A stretch of DNA of 64,000 nt from Candidatus Dactylopiibacterium carminicum (GTDB lineage Bacteria > Pseudomonadota > Gammaproteobacteria > Burkholderiales > Rhodocyclaceae): the NCBI RefSeq assembly GCF_014736495.1, contig NZ_MDUX01000008.1, forward strand, positions 1-64,000, read 5' to 3'. Of this stretch, positions 16,260 to 24,712 are shown piece after piece; the first letter of the stretch is position 1, and every line of letters begins with the position of its first letter. The notes beneath the pieces are model-generated. The model was not told the DNA's origin. It saw nothing but the letters and a program-made list of their open reading frames with translations, and did not search any database. The position numbers and the translations under genes are program-made.

Positions 16260-16906
16260 GTGATGAGGCCCTGCGCAACTACTACAGGGAACGGGCGGCG
16301 GAATACGACGAGATCTATCGTCGCCCGGAACGCCAGGCCGGACTGCGCGCACTGGAAGCCTGGATTCCGCAGCAATTGGCGGGGCGCCATGTACTGGAGA
16401 TCGCCGCAGGCACCGGATACTGGAGCCAGTTCATCGCCCTGCAGGCCGCTTCGATCACGCTGACGGATCTCAATCTGGAGCCGCTGGCCATTGCGCGCGA
16501 TCGTGTGCAGGGGCGGGCGGTGTTCGTGCAGGCCGATGCCTGGGCTTTGCCCGAGGCCATGGGCAGCTTCGATGCCGCGTTCGCAGGCTTCTGGTTCTCG
16601 CATGTGCCGCTGGCGCGTCGGCGCGAATTCATCGCCGGGCTGAATGCGCGGCTGGCACCGGATTCGCCGGTGCTGCTGATCGATAACCGTTACGTGGAAG
16701 GCAGCAGTACGCCGATCGCCGAGCGCGATGACGCGGGCGATTGCTGGCAGCTGCGCAACCTGTCGGATGGCAGCCAGCACCGGGTGCTCAAGAACTTTCC
16801 CGATGAAACGGAACTGCGGGAGGCGATCGAGGGTCTGGGCGAAGCCGGCGTGTACCGCGTCAGCGAGCATTTCTGGAGTTTCATGTACTTCACGCCCGGC
16901 ATTTGA
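16256..16906 (+). CDS. Class I SAM-dependent methyltransferase inside the ccm operon
   Basis: A 216-residue soluble enzyme with the Rossmann-fold SAM site VLEIAAGTGYWSQF (motif I, about residues 45-58), the acidic loop ITLTDLNLEPL, and VFVQADAWALPEAMGSFDAA. This is a methyltransferase_11/25-like core followed by FSHVPLARRREFIAGLNARL. It is inserted between ccmD (4-bp overlap) and ccmE, which are adjacent in canonical operons. The substrate is unknown. The coupling to ccmD suggests co-expression rather than chance. Nothing links it directly to haem chemistry. Confidence 0.85.
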   Translation: MSDEALRNYYRERAAEYDEIYRRPERQAGLRALEAWIPQQLAGRHVLEIAAGTGYWSQFIALQAASITLTDLNLEPLAIARDRVQGRAVFVQADAWALPEAMGSFDAAFAGFWFSHVPLARRREFIAGLNARLAPDSPVLLIDNRYVEGSSTPIAERDDAGDCWQLRNLSDGSQHRVLKNFPDETELREAIEGLGEAGVYRVSEHFWSFMYFTPGI

Positions 16907-16924
16907 TCCTCGGAGCCAATCCTC

Positions 16925-17368
16925 TTGAAAGCCCGCCACAAACGTTTCCTGCTGATCGCCGTCGCCCTGGGCCTGCTGGCTGCGGCCACCGCACTGGTGC
17001 TCAACGCCTTCCGTGACAATCTGGTGTTCTTCCACACGCCGAGCGAGGTCGCCGAGGGCAAGGCGCCGCAGGGGCGCCCGTTCCGTGTCGGCGGCATGGT
17101 GTTGCCCGGCAGCCTGGAGCGCGATGCCGACGGGCTGACCGTGCGCTTCATCATCTCCGACACCGCCCAGATCGTGCCGGTGGTGTATCGCGGCGCCTTG
17201 CCGGATCTCTTCAAGGAGACCAAGGGCGCCGTGGCGCAGGGCTCGCTGGGGGCCGACGGTGTGTTCGTGGCCACCGAGGTGCTGGCCAAGCACGACGAGA
17301 ACTACATGCCGCCCGAGGCGCAGGACGCCATCGACCGCGCGCACAACACCGCCAAGACCTTGCAGTGA
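16925..17368 (+). CDS. ccmE: Haem chaperone CcmE
   Basis: A 147-residue periplasmic protein anchored by an N-terminal helix ([20 protein letters not shown]). The covalent haem-binding His is in [11 protein letters not shown] (about residue 122), with the conserved Tyr behind it. The OB-fold core includes [12 protein letters not shown] and [11 protein letters not shown]. It starts with TTG at 16925, preceded by GGAG. CcmE carries haem from CcmC to CcmFH. Confidence 0.96.
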   Translation: MKARHKRFLLIAVALGLLAAATALVLNAFRDNLVFFHTPSEVAEGKAPQGRPFRVGGMVLPGSLERDADGLTVRFIISDTAQIVPVVYRGALPDLFKETKGAVAQGSLGADGVFVATEVLAKHDENYMPPEAQDAIDRAHNTAKTLQ

Positions 17369-17374
17369 CGCCCC

Positions 17375-19321
17375 ATGATTCCTGAATTCGGCCATTTCGC
17401 CCTCATCCTCGCTGCTCTGGTCGCCCTGGTGCAGGGCGTGTTGCCACTGTGGGGGGCGCAGCGTGGCCAGCCCGCGCTGATGGCCGTGGCCGCGCCGGCT
17501 GCACGGGCACAGTTCGCGCTGGTGCTGCTGGCTTTCCTGTGCCTGACCTGGGCCTTCGTCGCCAACGATTTTTCGGTGGCCTATGTGGTCTCGCATTCCA
17601 ACACCCAGTTGCCGCTGATCTACCGCATCACCGCCGTGTGGGGCAGCCATGAAGGCTCGCTGCTGCTGTGGCTGCTGATGCAGGCCGGCTGGGCCGCGGC
17701 GGTGAGCCTGTCGCGTCGGTTGCCAGGCGTGTTCGCCGCGCGCGTGCTGGGCGTGCTGGGCCTGGTGAGCGTGGGTTTCATCGCCTTCACGCTGGTGAGC
17801 TCCAACCCCTTCGAGCGCCTACTGCCGGGCGTGCCCGAGGGCCAGGATCTCAACCCGTTGCTGCAGGACCCGGGCATGATCATCCATCCGCCGTTGCTCT
17901 ACATGGGCTATGTCGGCTTCTCGGTGGCCTTCGCCTTCGCCATCGCGGCGCTGATCGGTGGCCAGTTCGACGCCGCCTGGGCGCGTATTTCGCGGCCGTG
18001 GACGCTGGCCGCCTGGGTCTTCCTGACCCTGGGCATCGCGCTTGGCTCCGGCTGGGCGTACTACGAGCTGGGCTGGGGCGGCTGGTGGTTCTGGGATCCG
18101 GTGGAAAATGCCTCCTTCATGCCCTGGCTGGTCGGCACGGCGCTGATCCACTCGTTGGCCGTCACCGAGAAGCGTGGTGCCTTCAAGCGCTGGACGGTGC
18201 TGCTGGCCATCGCTGCTTTCTCGCTGTCACTGCTCGGAACCTTCCTCGTCCGCTCCGGCGTGCTCACCAGTGTGCATGCCTTTGCCACCGATCCCTCGCG
18301 CGGCGTCTTCATCCTCGTCCTGCTGCTGCTGGTGATCGGCGGCTCCCTGGCGCTGTACGCCTGGCGCGCGCCACGCCTGGAAGGCGGCGGCAGCTTCCAG
18401 CCGTTCTCGCGCGATGCGCTGCTGCTGTCCAACAATGTGTTGCTCGTGGTGGTAGCCACCAGCGTACTGCTGGGCACGATGTATCCGCTGCTGGTGGATG
18501 CGCTGGGCGGCGGCAAGCTGTCCGTCGGTCCACCTTATTTCGACGCGGTGTTCTTTCCGCTGATGACGCCGGTGGTGGCACTGATGGTGCTGGCCCCCTT
18601 CGTGCGCTGGAAGGGGCAGGCTCTGCCGCCCCTGTTGCGTCGGCTGGCGCCCGCGCTGGGGCTGAGCCTGCTGCTGGGGGCGGGTATTGCCTGGGCCAGC
18701 GGTGCACCGGGCTGGCGTACCGTGCTGGGTCTCACGCTGGCGGCCTGGGTATTGTTGGGCAGCGTGCAGTTGCTAGTGGAGCGTTTGCGCGGCGAGGGGG
18801 GCGCGATGGCGCGCCTGCGTGGGATTCCCGGCGCCTGGTGGGGCATGTGGCTGGCGCATCTGGGCGTGGGCGTGTTCATCATTGGCGTGAGCATGGTGCG
18901 AACTCACGAAAGCCAGCTCGATGTCGCGGTTCAGATTGGCGGGCAGGCACGGCTGGCGGGGTATGAATTCACGCTGGAAGAGGTGAACGAGCTGCGCGGG
19001 CCGAACTACATGGCTGCACAGGCCTGGGTGCGCGTGACGCGCAACGGGCGCGACGTGGCGCGCCTGCATCCGGAAAAGCGCCTGTATCTGGCGCGCCAGA
19101 TGCCGATGACCGAGGCGGCCATCGATGTCGGCCCGTTCCGTGATGTCTACGTCTCGCTCGGTGAAGCCACGACGGCGGATACCTGGGTGCTGCGCCTTTA
19201 CCACAAGCCTTTCATCAGCTGGATCTGGGCCGGTTGCGCACTGATGGCTCTGGGGGGGCTGAGTGCCGCGCTGGATGCGCGCTATCGCGATGCCCGCCGC
19301 CAACGGAGTCCCCGCGCATGA
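17375..19321 (+). CDS. ccmF: Cytochrome c haem lyase subunit CcmF
   Basis: A 648-residue, many-helix protein that transfers haem from CcmE to apocytochrome c with CcmH/I. Landmarks are the family start PEFGHFALILAALVAL, YRITAVWGSHEGSLLLWLLM, the WWD motif GWGGWWFWDPVENASFMPWL, and HSLAVTEKRGAFKRWTVLLA, with conserved haem-ligand histidines around them. Length is normal. The stop overlaps the ccmG ATG. Confidence 0.97.
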   Translation: MIPEFGHFALILAALVALVQGVLPLWGAQRGQPALMAVAAPAARAQFALVLLAFLCLTWAFVANDFSVAYVVSHSNTQLPLIYRITAVWGSHEGSLLLWLLMQAGWAAAVSLSRRLPGVFAARVLGVLGLVSVGFIAFTLVSSNPFERLLPGVPEGQDLNPLLQDPGMIIHPPLLYMGYVGFSVAFAFAIAALIGGQFDAAWARISRPWTLAAWVFLTLGIALGSGWAYYELGWGGWWFWDPVENASFMPWLVGTALIHSLAVTEKRGAFKRWTVLLAIAAFSLSLLGTFLVRSGVLTSVHAFATDPSRGVFILVLLLLVIGGSLALYAWRAPRLEGGGSFQPFSRDALLLSNNVLLVVVATSVLLGTMYPLLVDALGGGKLSVGPPYFDAVFFPLMTPVVALMVLAPFVRWKGQALPPLLRRLAPALGLSLLLGAGIAWASGAPGWRTVLGLTLAAWVLLGSVQLLVERLRGEGGAMARLRGIPGAWWGMWLAHLGVGVFIIGVSMVRTHESQLDVAVQIGGQARLAGYEFTLEEVNELRGPNYMAAQAWVRVTRNGRDVARLHPEKRLYLARQMPMTEAAIDVGPFRDVYVSLGEATTADTWVLRLYHKPFISWIWAGCALMALGGLSAALDARYRDARRQRSPRA

Positions 19322-19845
19322 AACTCAAGTCATTCCTGCCTCTGGCGCTGTTCCTGGGATTCGCCGTGCTGCTCGGCATCGGTCTGACGCTGAAGCCGCG
19401 GGAGCTGCCCTCGCCGTTGATCGACAAGCCCGCCCCTCAGTTCTCGCTGCCGCGCCTGCAGCAGGACGGCGCGCTGGCGCTCGCCGACATGCGTGGCCAG
19501 GTGTGGCTGCTCAACGTCTGGGCTTCCTGGTGCGTGGGCTGCCGCGAGGAACATCCGGCGCTGCTGCGGCTGGCGCAGCGCAAGTTGCTGCCCATCGTCG
19601 GCCTGAACTACAAGGACGAGCGCGCGGATGCGCTGCGCTGGCTGAAGGAGCACGATGATCCCTATACGGTGTCGGTGGTGGATGCCGACGGGCGTGTGGG
19701 TATCGACTACGGCGTATATGGCGTACCCGAGACCTTCATCATCGATGCGGCCGGGCGCATCCGCTACAAGCACATCGGCCCGCTGACGGATGAATCCGTC
19801 GAGCGTGAGCTGCTGCCGCGCATCCGGGCGCTGCAAGGTGGGTAA
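19318..19845 (+). CDS. ccmG: Thiol:disulfide oxidoreductase CcmG/DsbE
   Basis: A 175-residue membrane-anchored thioredoxin-like protein. It has an N-terminal anchor (SFLPLALFLGFAVLLGIGL) and a thioredoxin fold with WASWCVGCREEHP as the redox CxxC, followed by GLNYKDERADALRWL and the cis-Pro region VYGVPETFIIDAAG. It keeps apocytochrome thiols reduced for haem attachment. The ATG at 19318 overlaps ccmF. Confidence 0.96.
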   Translation: MKLKSFLPLALFLGFAVLLGIGLTLKPRELPSPLIDKPAPQFSLPRLQQDGALALADMRGQVWLLNVWASWCVGCREEHPALLRLAQRKLLPIVGLNYKDERADALRWLKEHDDPYTVSVVDADGRVGIDYGVYGVPETFIIDAAGRIRYKHIGPLTDESVERELLPRIRALQGG

Positions 19846-19907
19846 GCGCGCCATGATGCGCAACGCATCCCCTCGCATCCTGTTCTCCGTGGTGACTGGC
19901 GCCGCGC

Positions 19908-19979
19908 CCGTAGGGAGCGCCGCGCGCACTCATCCGGCCAATGCGTCCGGCGCTTCGGTGCGCATGGCGCACCCTACGC
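19908..19979. repeat. CGTAGGG...CCCTACG palindromic repeat at the ccmG-ccmH boundary
   Basis: The element opens with CGTAGGGAGCGCCGCGCG and closes with GGTGCGCATGGCGCACCCTA, the same closing arm as the elements at 57957 and 43961. It carries the ATG proposed as the ccmH start at 19964. Confidence 0.6.
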
Positions 19980-20425
19980 TGCATTTCTTGCGGGGATGCC
20001 TTCTCGCGCTGTGCTGCCTGCTGGCCGTGCCCACCAGTTGGGCGAATGCCGATGCCTCACTGGATGCACGCGCCCAGCGGCTGGCCGAGCAACTGCGCTG
20101 CGTGGTCTGCCAGAACCAGTCGATTGCCGAATCCGATGCCGATCTGGCGCGGGATCTGCGCCGCCAGGTCAGCGAGATGCTGGCTGCCGGGCAGGACGAG
20201 GCCGCCGTGCGCGCTTTCATGGTCGAGCGGTATGGCGATTTCGTGCTCTACGATCCACCGCTCAAGGCCGGCACCCTGCTGCTCTGGCTCGGGCCTTTGC
20301 TGTTGTTCGCCAGCGCTGTCGGGGCTTTTGCCTGGCGGCTGCGCCATCTGCCGCGCGGCCCGCAGGCCGATGCTGCCGCCCGTGCCCGGGCGCGGGCGCT
20401 GTTAAAGGAAGATGATCCCGCATGA
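19964..20425 (+). CDS. ccmH: Cytochrome c maturation protein CcmH
   Basis: From ATG 19964 the protein has 153 residues, the usual length of a CcmH. It has a signal peptide (LRGCLLALCCLLAVPTSWANA), the redox motif LRCVVCQNQSIAES with the expected CVVC pair, VRAFMVERYGDFVLYDPP, and a C-terminal membrane anchor (LLLWLGPLLLFASAVGAFAW). CcmH reduces apocytochrome with CcmG and forms the lyase with CcmF. The same frame is open upstream to an ATG at 19853 (190 residues), but the extra part is made of a palindromic intergenic repeat, so the shorter form is preferred. The stop overlaps ccmI. Confidence 0.9.
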   Translation: MAHPTLHFLRGCLLALCCLLAVPTSWANADASLDARAQRLAEQLRCVVCQNQSIAESDADLARDLRRQVSEMLAAGQDEAAVRAFMVERYGDFVLYDPPLKAGTLLLWLGPLLLFASAVGAFAWRLRHLPRGPQADAAARARARALLKEDDPA

Positions 20426-21591
20426 GCCTTTTCGTGATGCTTGCCGTCCTGTTGCTGGCTTGCCTGCTGGTCGTGCTGTTGCGGCCCCTGCTGCGCCCCG
20501 CCGAGACCACGGAAGGCACCGCGCTGCCGACACTGGCCGTACTGCGTGAGCAGCGCCGCGAACTGGAGGCAGAGCGCGATGCCGGCCGGCTGGATGCGGC
20601 CGGCTTCGAGGAGGCCATGCGCGAACTCGAACAACGCGTGCTCGACGAGATGCCGGATACCGCCACAACACCTGGCGCCGCTCGGGCCACGCGTGGCTGG
20701 CGGATCGCGCTGGCGGCCGGTCTGCCGCTGACGGCCGTGGCGGTCTACCTGTTGCTGGGTAATCCCGCGGCACTGGATCCGGCGCACCGCGCGCCGCTCA
20801 CGCCGCAGAGCCAGCTGGCGGCCATGATCACCACGCTGGAAGCTCGTGTGCAACAGATGCCGGACGACAGCGAAGCCGCTGCGATGCTGGCGCGTGCCTA
20901 CATGCTGCAGGGGCGGCATGCCGAGGCCGCGCAGCGTTTCGCGGCACTGGCAGAAAAGCGTCCTCAGGATGCCCAGCTGCGTGCCGATTGGGCCGATGCG
21001 CTGGCCAGCGCGCAAGGCAACCGCGTGGCTGGAGAGCCCGAGCAGCGCGCGCAGGAAGCGCTGGCGCTGGAGGCTGACAACATCAAAGCCTTGGCACTGG
21101 CCGGAACCGGCGCTTTCGAGCGCGAGGACTACAAGGCCGCCATTGCCCTGTGGCAACGCCTGGCCGCGCGCGTGACGCCGGGCAGTGAAATGGCGGCCAG
21201 TGTGCAGACCATGCTCGATCAGGCGCACCTGCGCGCGGGCGATGCCCAGGGGGCGCAAGCCGGGCCGATGCCGCAGGGCAGGCTGAGCCTGGCGCCCGCG
21301 CTGCGAGATCGCGTGCAGCCGGAGGATGTGGTTTTCGTGGTGTTGCGCCCGGCGGGCGGCGGCATGCCTGTCGCGGCCTTGCGCTACAAGGCCGGTGAGC
21401 TGCCCTTGCAGTTCGATTTCGCCCAGGCCGCGCGTATGGGCGGTACGGAGCATGGCGCGCTGCAACTGGTGGCGCGCATCTCGCGCAGCGGCGATGCGAC
21501 ACCGCGTGCCGGCGATCTCGAAAGTGCACCCGTGTCGCTGCAGGGGCAGACCGGGCCGGTCACGCTGCAGATTGATCGGGTCCGGGAATAG
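20422..21591 (+). CDS. ccmI: Cytochrome c maturation TPR protein CcmI
   Basis: A 389-residue protein with two membrane helices at the N-terminus (residues 2-20, and about 95-115 IALAAGLPLTAVAVYLLLGN) separated by a coiled-coil segment with EQRRELEAERDAGRLDAAGF. A TPR domain follows (AAMLARAYMLQGRHAEAAQR, AQLRADWADALASAQGN), then a C-terminal beta-rich domain (VFVVLRPAGGGMPVAALRYK). It presents apocytochrome c to CcmFH. It is the last ccm gene; no obvious terminator follows. Confidence 0.93.
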   Translation: MSLFVMLAVLLLACLLVVLLRPLLRPAETTEGTALPTLAVLREQRRELEAERDAGRLDAAGFEEAMRELEQRVLDEMPDTATTPGAARATRGWRIALAAGLPLTAVAVYLLLGNPAALDPAHRAPLTPQSQLAAMITTLEARVQQMPDDSEAAAMLARAYMLQGRHAEAAQRFAALAEKRPQDAQLRADWADALASAQGNRVAGEPEQRAQEALALEADNIKALALAGTGAFEREDYKAAIALWQRLAARVTPGSEMAASVQTMLDQAHLRAGDAQGAQAGPMPQGRLSLAPALRDRVQPEDVVFVVLRPAGGGMPVAALRYKAGELPLQFDFAQAARMGGTEHGALQLVARISRSGDATPRAGDLESAPVSLQGQTGPVTLQIDRVRE

Positions 21592-21977
21592 CACCGAAAT
21601 CACCCGGCTCAGCCTCGTCACACGGCCTGCTCTTGCCTTCGCGCTTTCGGGGCGCGCCCGATCCCGTGAGTCCCTCCGCTGATCCAGGGCGTCAACGCAA
21701 CAGGATGCCTTGATAAGGAATTATCCATCCGCGGCGGTCCGGCGCAAGGCGATATGAAGACGGGCTAAAGCAGTGCGGCGGATTGGTCGCCTGTGTTGTA
21801 TGAGGGGGCGAAAGACACAGTTGTTTGATTGTTCGTTAGTGTGATTTTTGTCACGATGCGCCCCCCCGACGCTGATCCCGCACGCGGGCCCTTTGGTCAA
21901 ATGCCTCCCTGGACAAGGCAGATCGCCAGAGCCCTTCGGCTAGAGTTCAGTTGTCATCCAACGGACAAGATCTGCCC
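21592..21977. other. Intergenic region after ccmI
   Basis: 386 bp with no supportable gene. It contains a CRP-like palindrome at 21840-21855, described separately, and otherwise only low-information GC-rich sequence; no clear terminator for the ccm operon was found. Confidence 0.5.
21840..21855. promoter_or_regulatory. CRP/FNR-family-like binding site
   Basis: TGTGATTTTTGTCACG fits TGTGA-N6-TCAC, the core of CRP/Vfr sites, with one mismatch in the outermost base. It lies 122 bp upstream of the small gene at 21978, the only plus-strand start nearby. Assignment to CRP rather than another family member is inference. Confidence 0.5.
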
Positions 21978-22259
21978 ATGTTTGATGTCGCCATCTACCG
22001 CAAAACCACGCTCGGCCGTGCCGAGATCGCCGAGCGTCGCCTCGGCATCGGACCGCGTCTGCGCAGTGCACTGATCATGGTCGATGGCCGTACGCCTTTC
22101 GGCAAGTTACGCCCGCTGCTGGCGCAGATCGGCGATCCGAAGCAGCTGATCTCCCAGTTGTCGGATCTGGGGCTGGTGGAGTCCGATCATGACCTGCCGC
22201 CCATGCCGGTCTTCGGTCGCGGGCTTGATGAGCCCACCACGCTGATGGAACTGCGCTGA
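21978..22259 (+). CDS. Small conserved hypothetical protein
   Basis: A 93-residue soluble protein (MFDVAIYRKTTLGRAEIAER ... RSALIMVDGRTPFGKLRPLL ... QLISQLSDLGLVE). The central part resembles a short winged-helix-like or regulatory N-terminal module found in some proteobacterial two-component and PilZ-like proteins, but no named family can be assigned. The ATG follows CAAGATCTGCCC without a strong ribosome binding site. A CRP-like site lies upstream. It converges with the gene ending at 22263, with 3 bp between them. Confidence 0.6.
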   Translation: MFDVAIYRKTTLGRAEIAERRLGIGPRLRSALIMVDGRTPFGKLRPLLAQIGDPKQLISQLSDLGLVESDHDLPPMPVFGRGLDEPTTLMELR

Positions 22260-22262
22260 GCG

Positions 22263-22940
22263 TTAACCGGCACGTTGTGCGTACCAGCCCACGAGGTGGT
22301 GCTGCCGGGGTGTGATCGACCAGATCGTGGCCGCCTGGGTTGGCAGCGTTTGCCAGCTGCCGTGATCGTGCAGGTCCAGTTCTCCCGCAGGCCAGAATCC
22401 GGTCAGCAATGCCTCCAGCGTTTGCCCTTCCGAAACGTCACGGGGCGATGTGTTGTCTGGCGTTCTGGTACTGGCCACGAGGTCGTGGCAACTGGCCCAG
22501 CTGCGCTCCGCCAGTGCCTGACGCAGTGCCGGTACCCAGCCCGGATCGGCCGGTAGGTACTGGCCGATCACATTGGCGAACAGGAAGACGGCGTCCGGAT
22601 AGGTACAGGCCAGCCAGCCCGGCGCCTGCGCATCGGCGAAGCAATCCAGCGCACCAGCTTCGAAACGCACGCGCGGAAAACGCCGCAGCAACAGCCAGCG
22701 TGCCAACGGGTCGGGCTCCAGGATGAAGACTCGTGAGAATCCTTCGAGAAAATCTCCGGGCAGCGTATGGCCCGCGCTGGGGCCGATGATCACGAGCTGC
22801 CGCTGTGGCGGTTGCCAGGCCTGCAGCCAGCCGGCGAGTGCGGCGCGATAGGGTTGCCACTGCGCGCCATGGCGCCAGGCGCGCAGGTGGTAGCCCAGGC
22901 CGCCACCTGCATCCAGCCACTGCGTGCGCAGCGCCCGCAT
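22263..22940 (-). CDS. Conserved hypothetical protein (possible SAM-methyltransferase fold)
   Basis: A 225-residue soluble protein. The stretch QLVIIGPSAGHTLPGDFLEG followed by VFILEPDPLARWLLLRRF resembles the first strand, glycine loop and acidic second strand of a Rossmann-type methyltransferase, but the canonical GxGxG is not present and the later motifs are weak. It lies 3 bp downstream of yceH on the same strand, so the two are probably co-transcribed. Function unknown. Confidence 0.6.
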   Translation of the reverse strand: MRALRTQWLDAGGGLGYHLRAWRHGAQWQPYRAALAGWLQAWQPPQRQLVIIGPSAGHTLPGDFLEGFSRVFILEPDPLARWLLLRRFPRVRFEAGALDCFADAQAPGWLACTYPDAVFLFANVIGQYLPADPGWVPALRQALAERSWASCHDLVASTRTPDNTSPRDVSEGQTLEALLTGFWPAGELDLHDHGSWQTLPTQAATIWSITPRQHHLVGWYAQRAG

Positions 22941-22943
22941 GAA

Positions 22944-23588
22944 TTAGTCCGTGATACCCAGCTGTTCGCGCAGGCTGGCGAGTCCTGCACGCAGGCTCGC
23001 GACTTCCTCGCGCAGGGCTGCCACTTCTTCCCTCAGCCCTGCTTCCTGGCCGGCAGATGTTGCGACCAGGGGGCTTGCCGGCAAATCCGGCTCGCCACAC
23101 AGCAGATGTGCCCAGCGGCTCTCACGTGCACCCGGCGCGCGAGGCAGCAACAGGGTCAGCGCACCGGCCGCGCGTGTGGCCAGTTCTTCGAGGAAGGCTT
23201 CGACCGAAGAAGTGTCGGCGAAGCGATACAGGCGTTCGCAATTGGCTCGCAGCTCTGCAGCTGTCTGCGGGCCACGCAGGATCAGCTGTGTCAGCAGCGC
23301 CACGGCTGGCGTGGGCAGGCCATAGACGCGGCCAAGGTTGTGCCCGTAGCGGGTGACGCGACCGCCTGAGGATTCGATCACCAGACTGTGGCCGCGCAAC
23401 TCGTCGATGGCCGCAAGCAGCTCTGCTTCGCTCAGCGTCATCACCGGGTCGCGTGCGCTCTTCTGGTTGCAGCCCGCCTGCAGCGCGTTCAACGAGAGCG
23501 GGTAGGTGTCGGGCACGGTGGCTTCCTTCTCCACCAGGACGCCGAGGATGCGGGCTTCTGTCGGGCTGAGCTGTTGCGGGGCGGCCAT
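22944..23588 (-). CDS. yceH: YceH family protein (DUF480)
   Basis: A 214-residue protein with the DUF480 tandem winged-helix core: [40 protein letters not shown] and [20 protein letters not shown]. The C-terminus is a coiled coil ([19 protein letters not shown]), as in E. coli YceH. Its role is not established, though a DNA-binding function is usually assumed. The ATG at 23588 matches the family start ([16 protein letters not shown]). Confidence 0.9.
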   Translation of the reverse strand: MAAPQQLSPTEARILGVLVEKEATVPDTYPLSLNALQAGCNQKSARDPVMTLSEAELLAAIDELRGHSLVIESSGGRVTRYGHNLGRVYGLPTPAVALLTQLILRGPQTAAELRANCERLYRFADTSSVEAFLEELATRAAGALTLLLPRAPGARESRWAHLLCGEPDLPASPLVATSAGQEAGLREEVAALREEVASLRAGLASLREQLGITD

Positions 23589-23750
23589 GGGGACTCCTGA
23601 GTGTGCGGGAGGCCCGTTTTACCGCAAGGTGGCGATGTCGCCAAGCAGGTGCCTGAATGCAGGTCCTGCAGCACGCCCGACAGGGCGCGTCGTGCACACC
23701 TTGCCGTTTACGCTCCAATCATTTGGCCCATGAGGGATCGGGGCAGGTTC

Positions 23751-24479
23751 TCAGTGCTCGCCGCTCCAGGGGAGCGTCCACAGTGGGCATAGCGAGAGGA
23801 TCTGCTCATGCACCATGGGTTCCGCGAATACGCTGCCCTCGCAGGGGAGTTGCTCGAAGCAGTAGCAGGCCCCGGCCCATTCGAAGCGCAATGCACAGGC
23901 ATGCAGGTAGCCACGGTCGGCAGGGCTGCCGCCGTAGCGGCCATCGCCCAGGATGGGCGCGGAGAGACTTTTCAGTGCCACGCGCAACTGGTGGGTGCGG
24001 CCGGTATGCGGATGCAGGACGAACAGGCGCAGCCCGGGGCGTACCGAATAACTGTGGAATTCCGTGCGCGCCAGATATTCGCCCTCGCGCGCGAGCCGCC
24101 AGCAGCCGGCGCGTGCGCGCACCATGGCTCCGCGCACTCAGCCTTGCTTGCGCGAGGGCTTGTGGTCGGAGAGTGCGAGGTAATACTTGTCGATCAGGCC
24201 CGCCTCGAACATCTCGCCGAACTGGCGTGCCGCGTCGGCATGGCGGGCGAGCAGGATGAGGCCGGATGTGATGCGGTCGAGCCGGTGCACCGGGTACAGG
24301 TCTGCGCAGCCAGGCAGGCGCTTGAGACGGGTGATGAAACCGGCCGTGTCGCCTTCGTTGTGGAAATTCTCGCCAGCAGGTTTATGGGCGACGAGGAAAT
24401 CCGGGTGTTCGTCCCAGACGATGGGGCCGCCTTGCGCAATTTTTATACAGGCGACGGGTTCTACTTTGGTTTCAGGCAT
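23751..24479 (-). pseudogene. RluA-family tRNA/rRNA pseudouridine synthase, interrupted by a stop
   Basis: The two reading-frame halves belong to one RluA-type synthase of about 240 residues. The N-terminal half has DFLVAHKPAGENFHNEG and the catalytic-Asp motif YPVHRLDRITSGLIL (usual HRLDR.TSGL). The C-terminal half has LFVLHPHTGRTHQLRVALKS and GDGRYGG. They are separated by one in-frame TGA at 24138-24140, in KPSRKQG-stop-VRGAMVRAR, where relatives have Trp (TGG). This is therefore a single-base nonsense change. The ATG at 24479 is chosen because homology begins soon after it. The enzyme would isomerise a uridine in RNA; a truncated product lacks the C-terminal core. Confidence 0.82.
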
Positions 24480-24502
24480 TTGGCGGAACAATCCAGTGGC
24501 TA

Positions 24503-24703
24503 TCCACAGGCTTGCCCACGCTTTGTGTGGAAATCCCGGCCCGCTTGTTTGAAAACCGCGCCAGGCAAGGCTTTTGGGACGATTTTTCAAGGCTGATGGC
24601 ATATTGCTCAAAGCTTGAGCAAGCGTTCCGGTGGCCTTTGGCGTCAATCACTTGGCACGCCTTTCCAGACCCTGTCCACAGGCTTGCCCACGCTTTGTGT
24701 GGA
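24503..24703. repeat. Pair of identical 29-bp repeats between the rluA-like gene and thiD
   Basis: Positions 24503-24531 and 24675-24703 are identical: they begin TCCACAGGCTTGCCCACG and end TTTGTGTGGA, and each can fold through its TCCACA/TGTGGA ends. Copy one is preceded by CTA, giving a DnaA-box-like CTATCCACA. Between the copies a palindrome, TTGCTCAA-AGC-TTGAGCAA, lies near 24605-24623. No coding sequence is supported here. Confidence 0.7.
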
Positions 24704-24712
24704 TGCCGGGCC

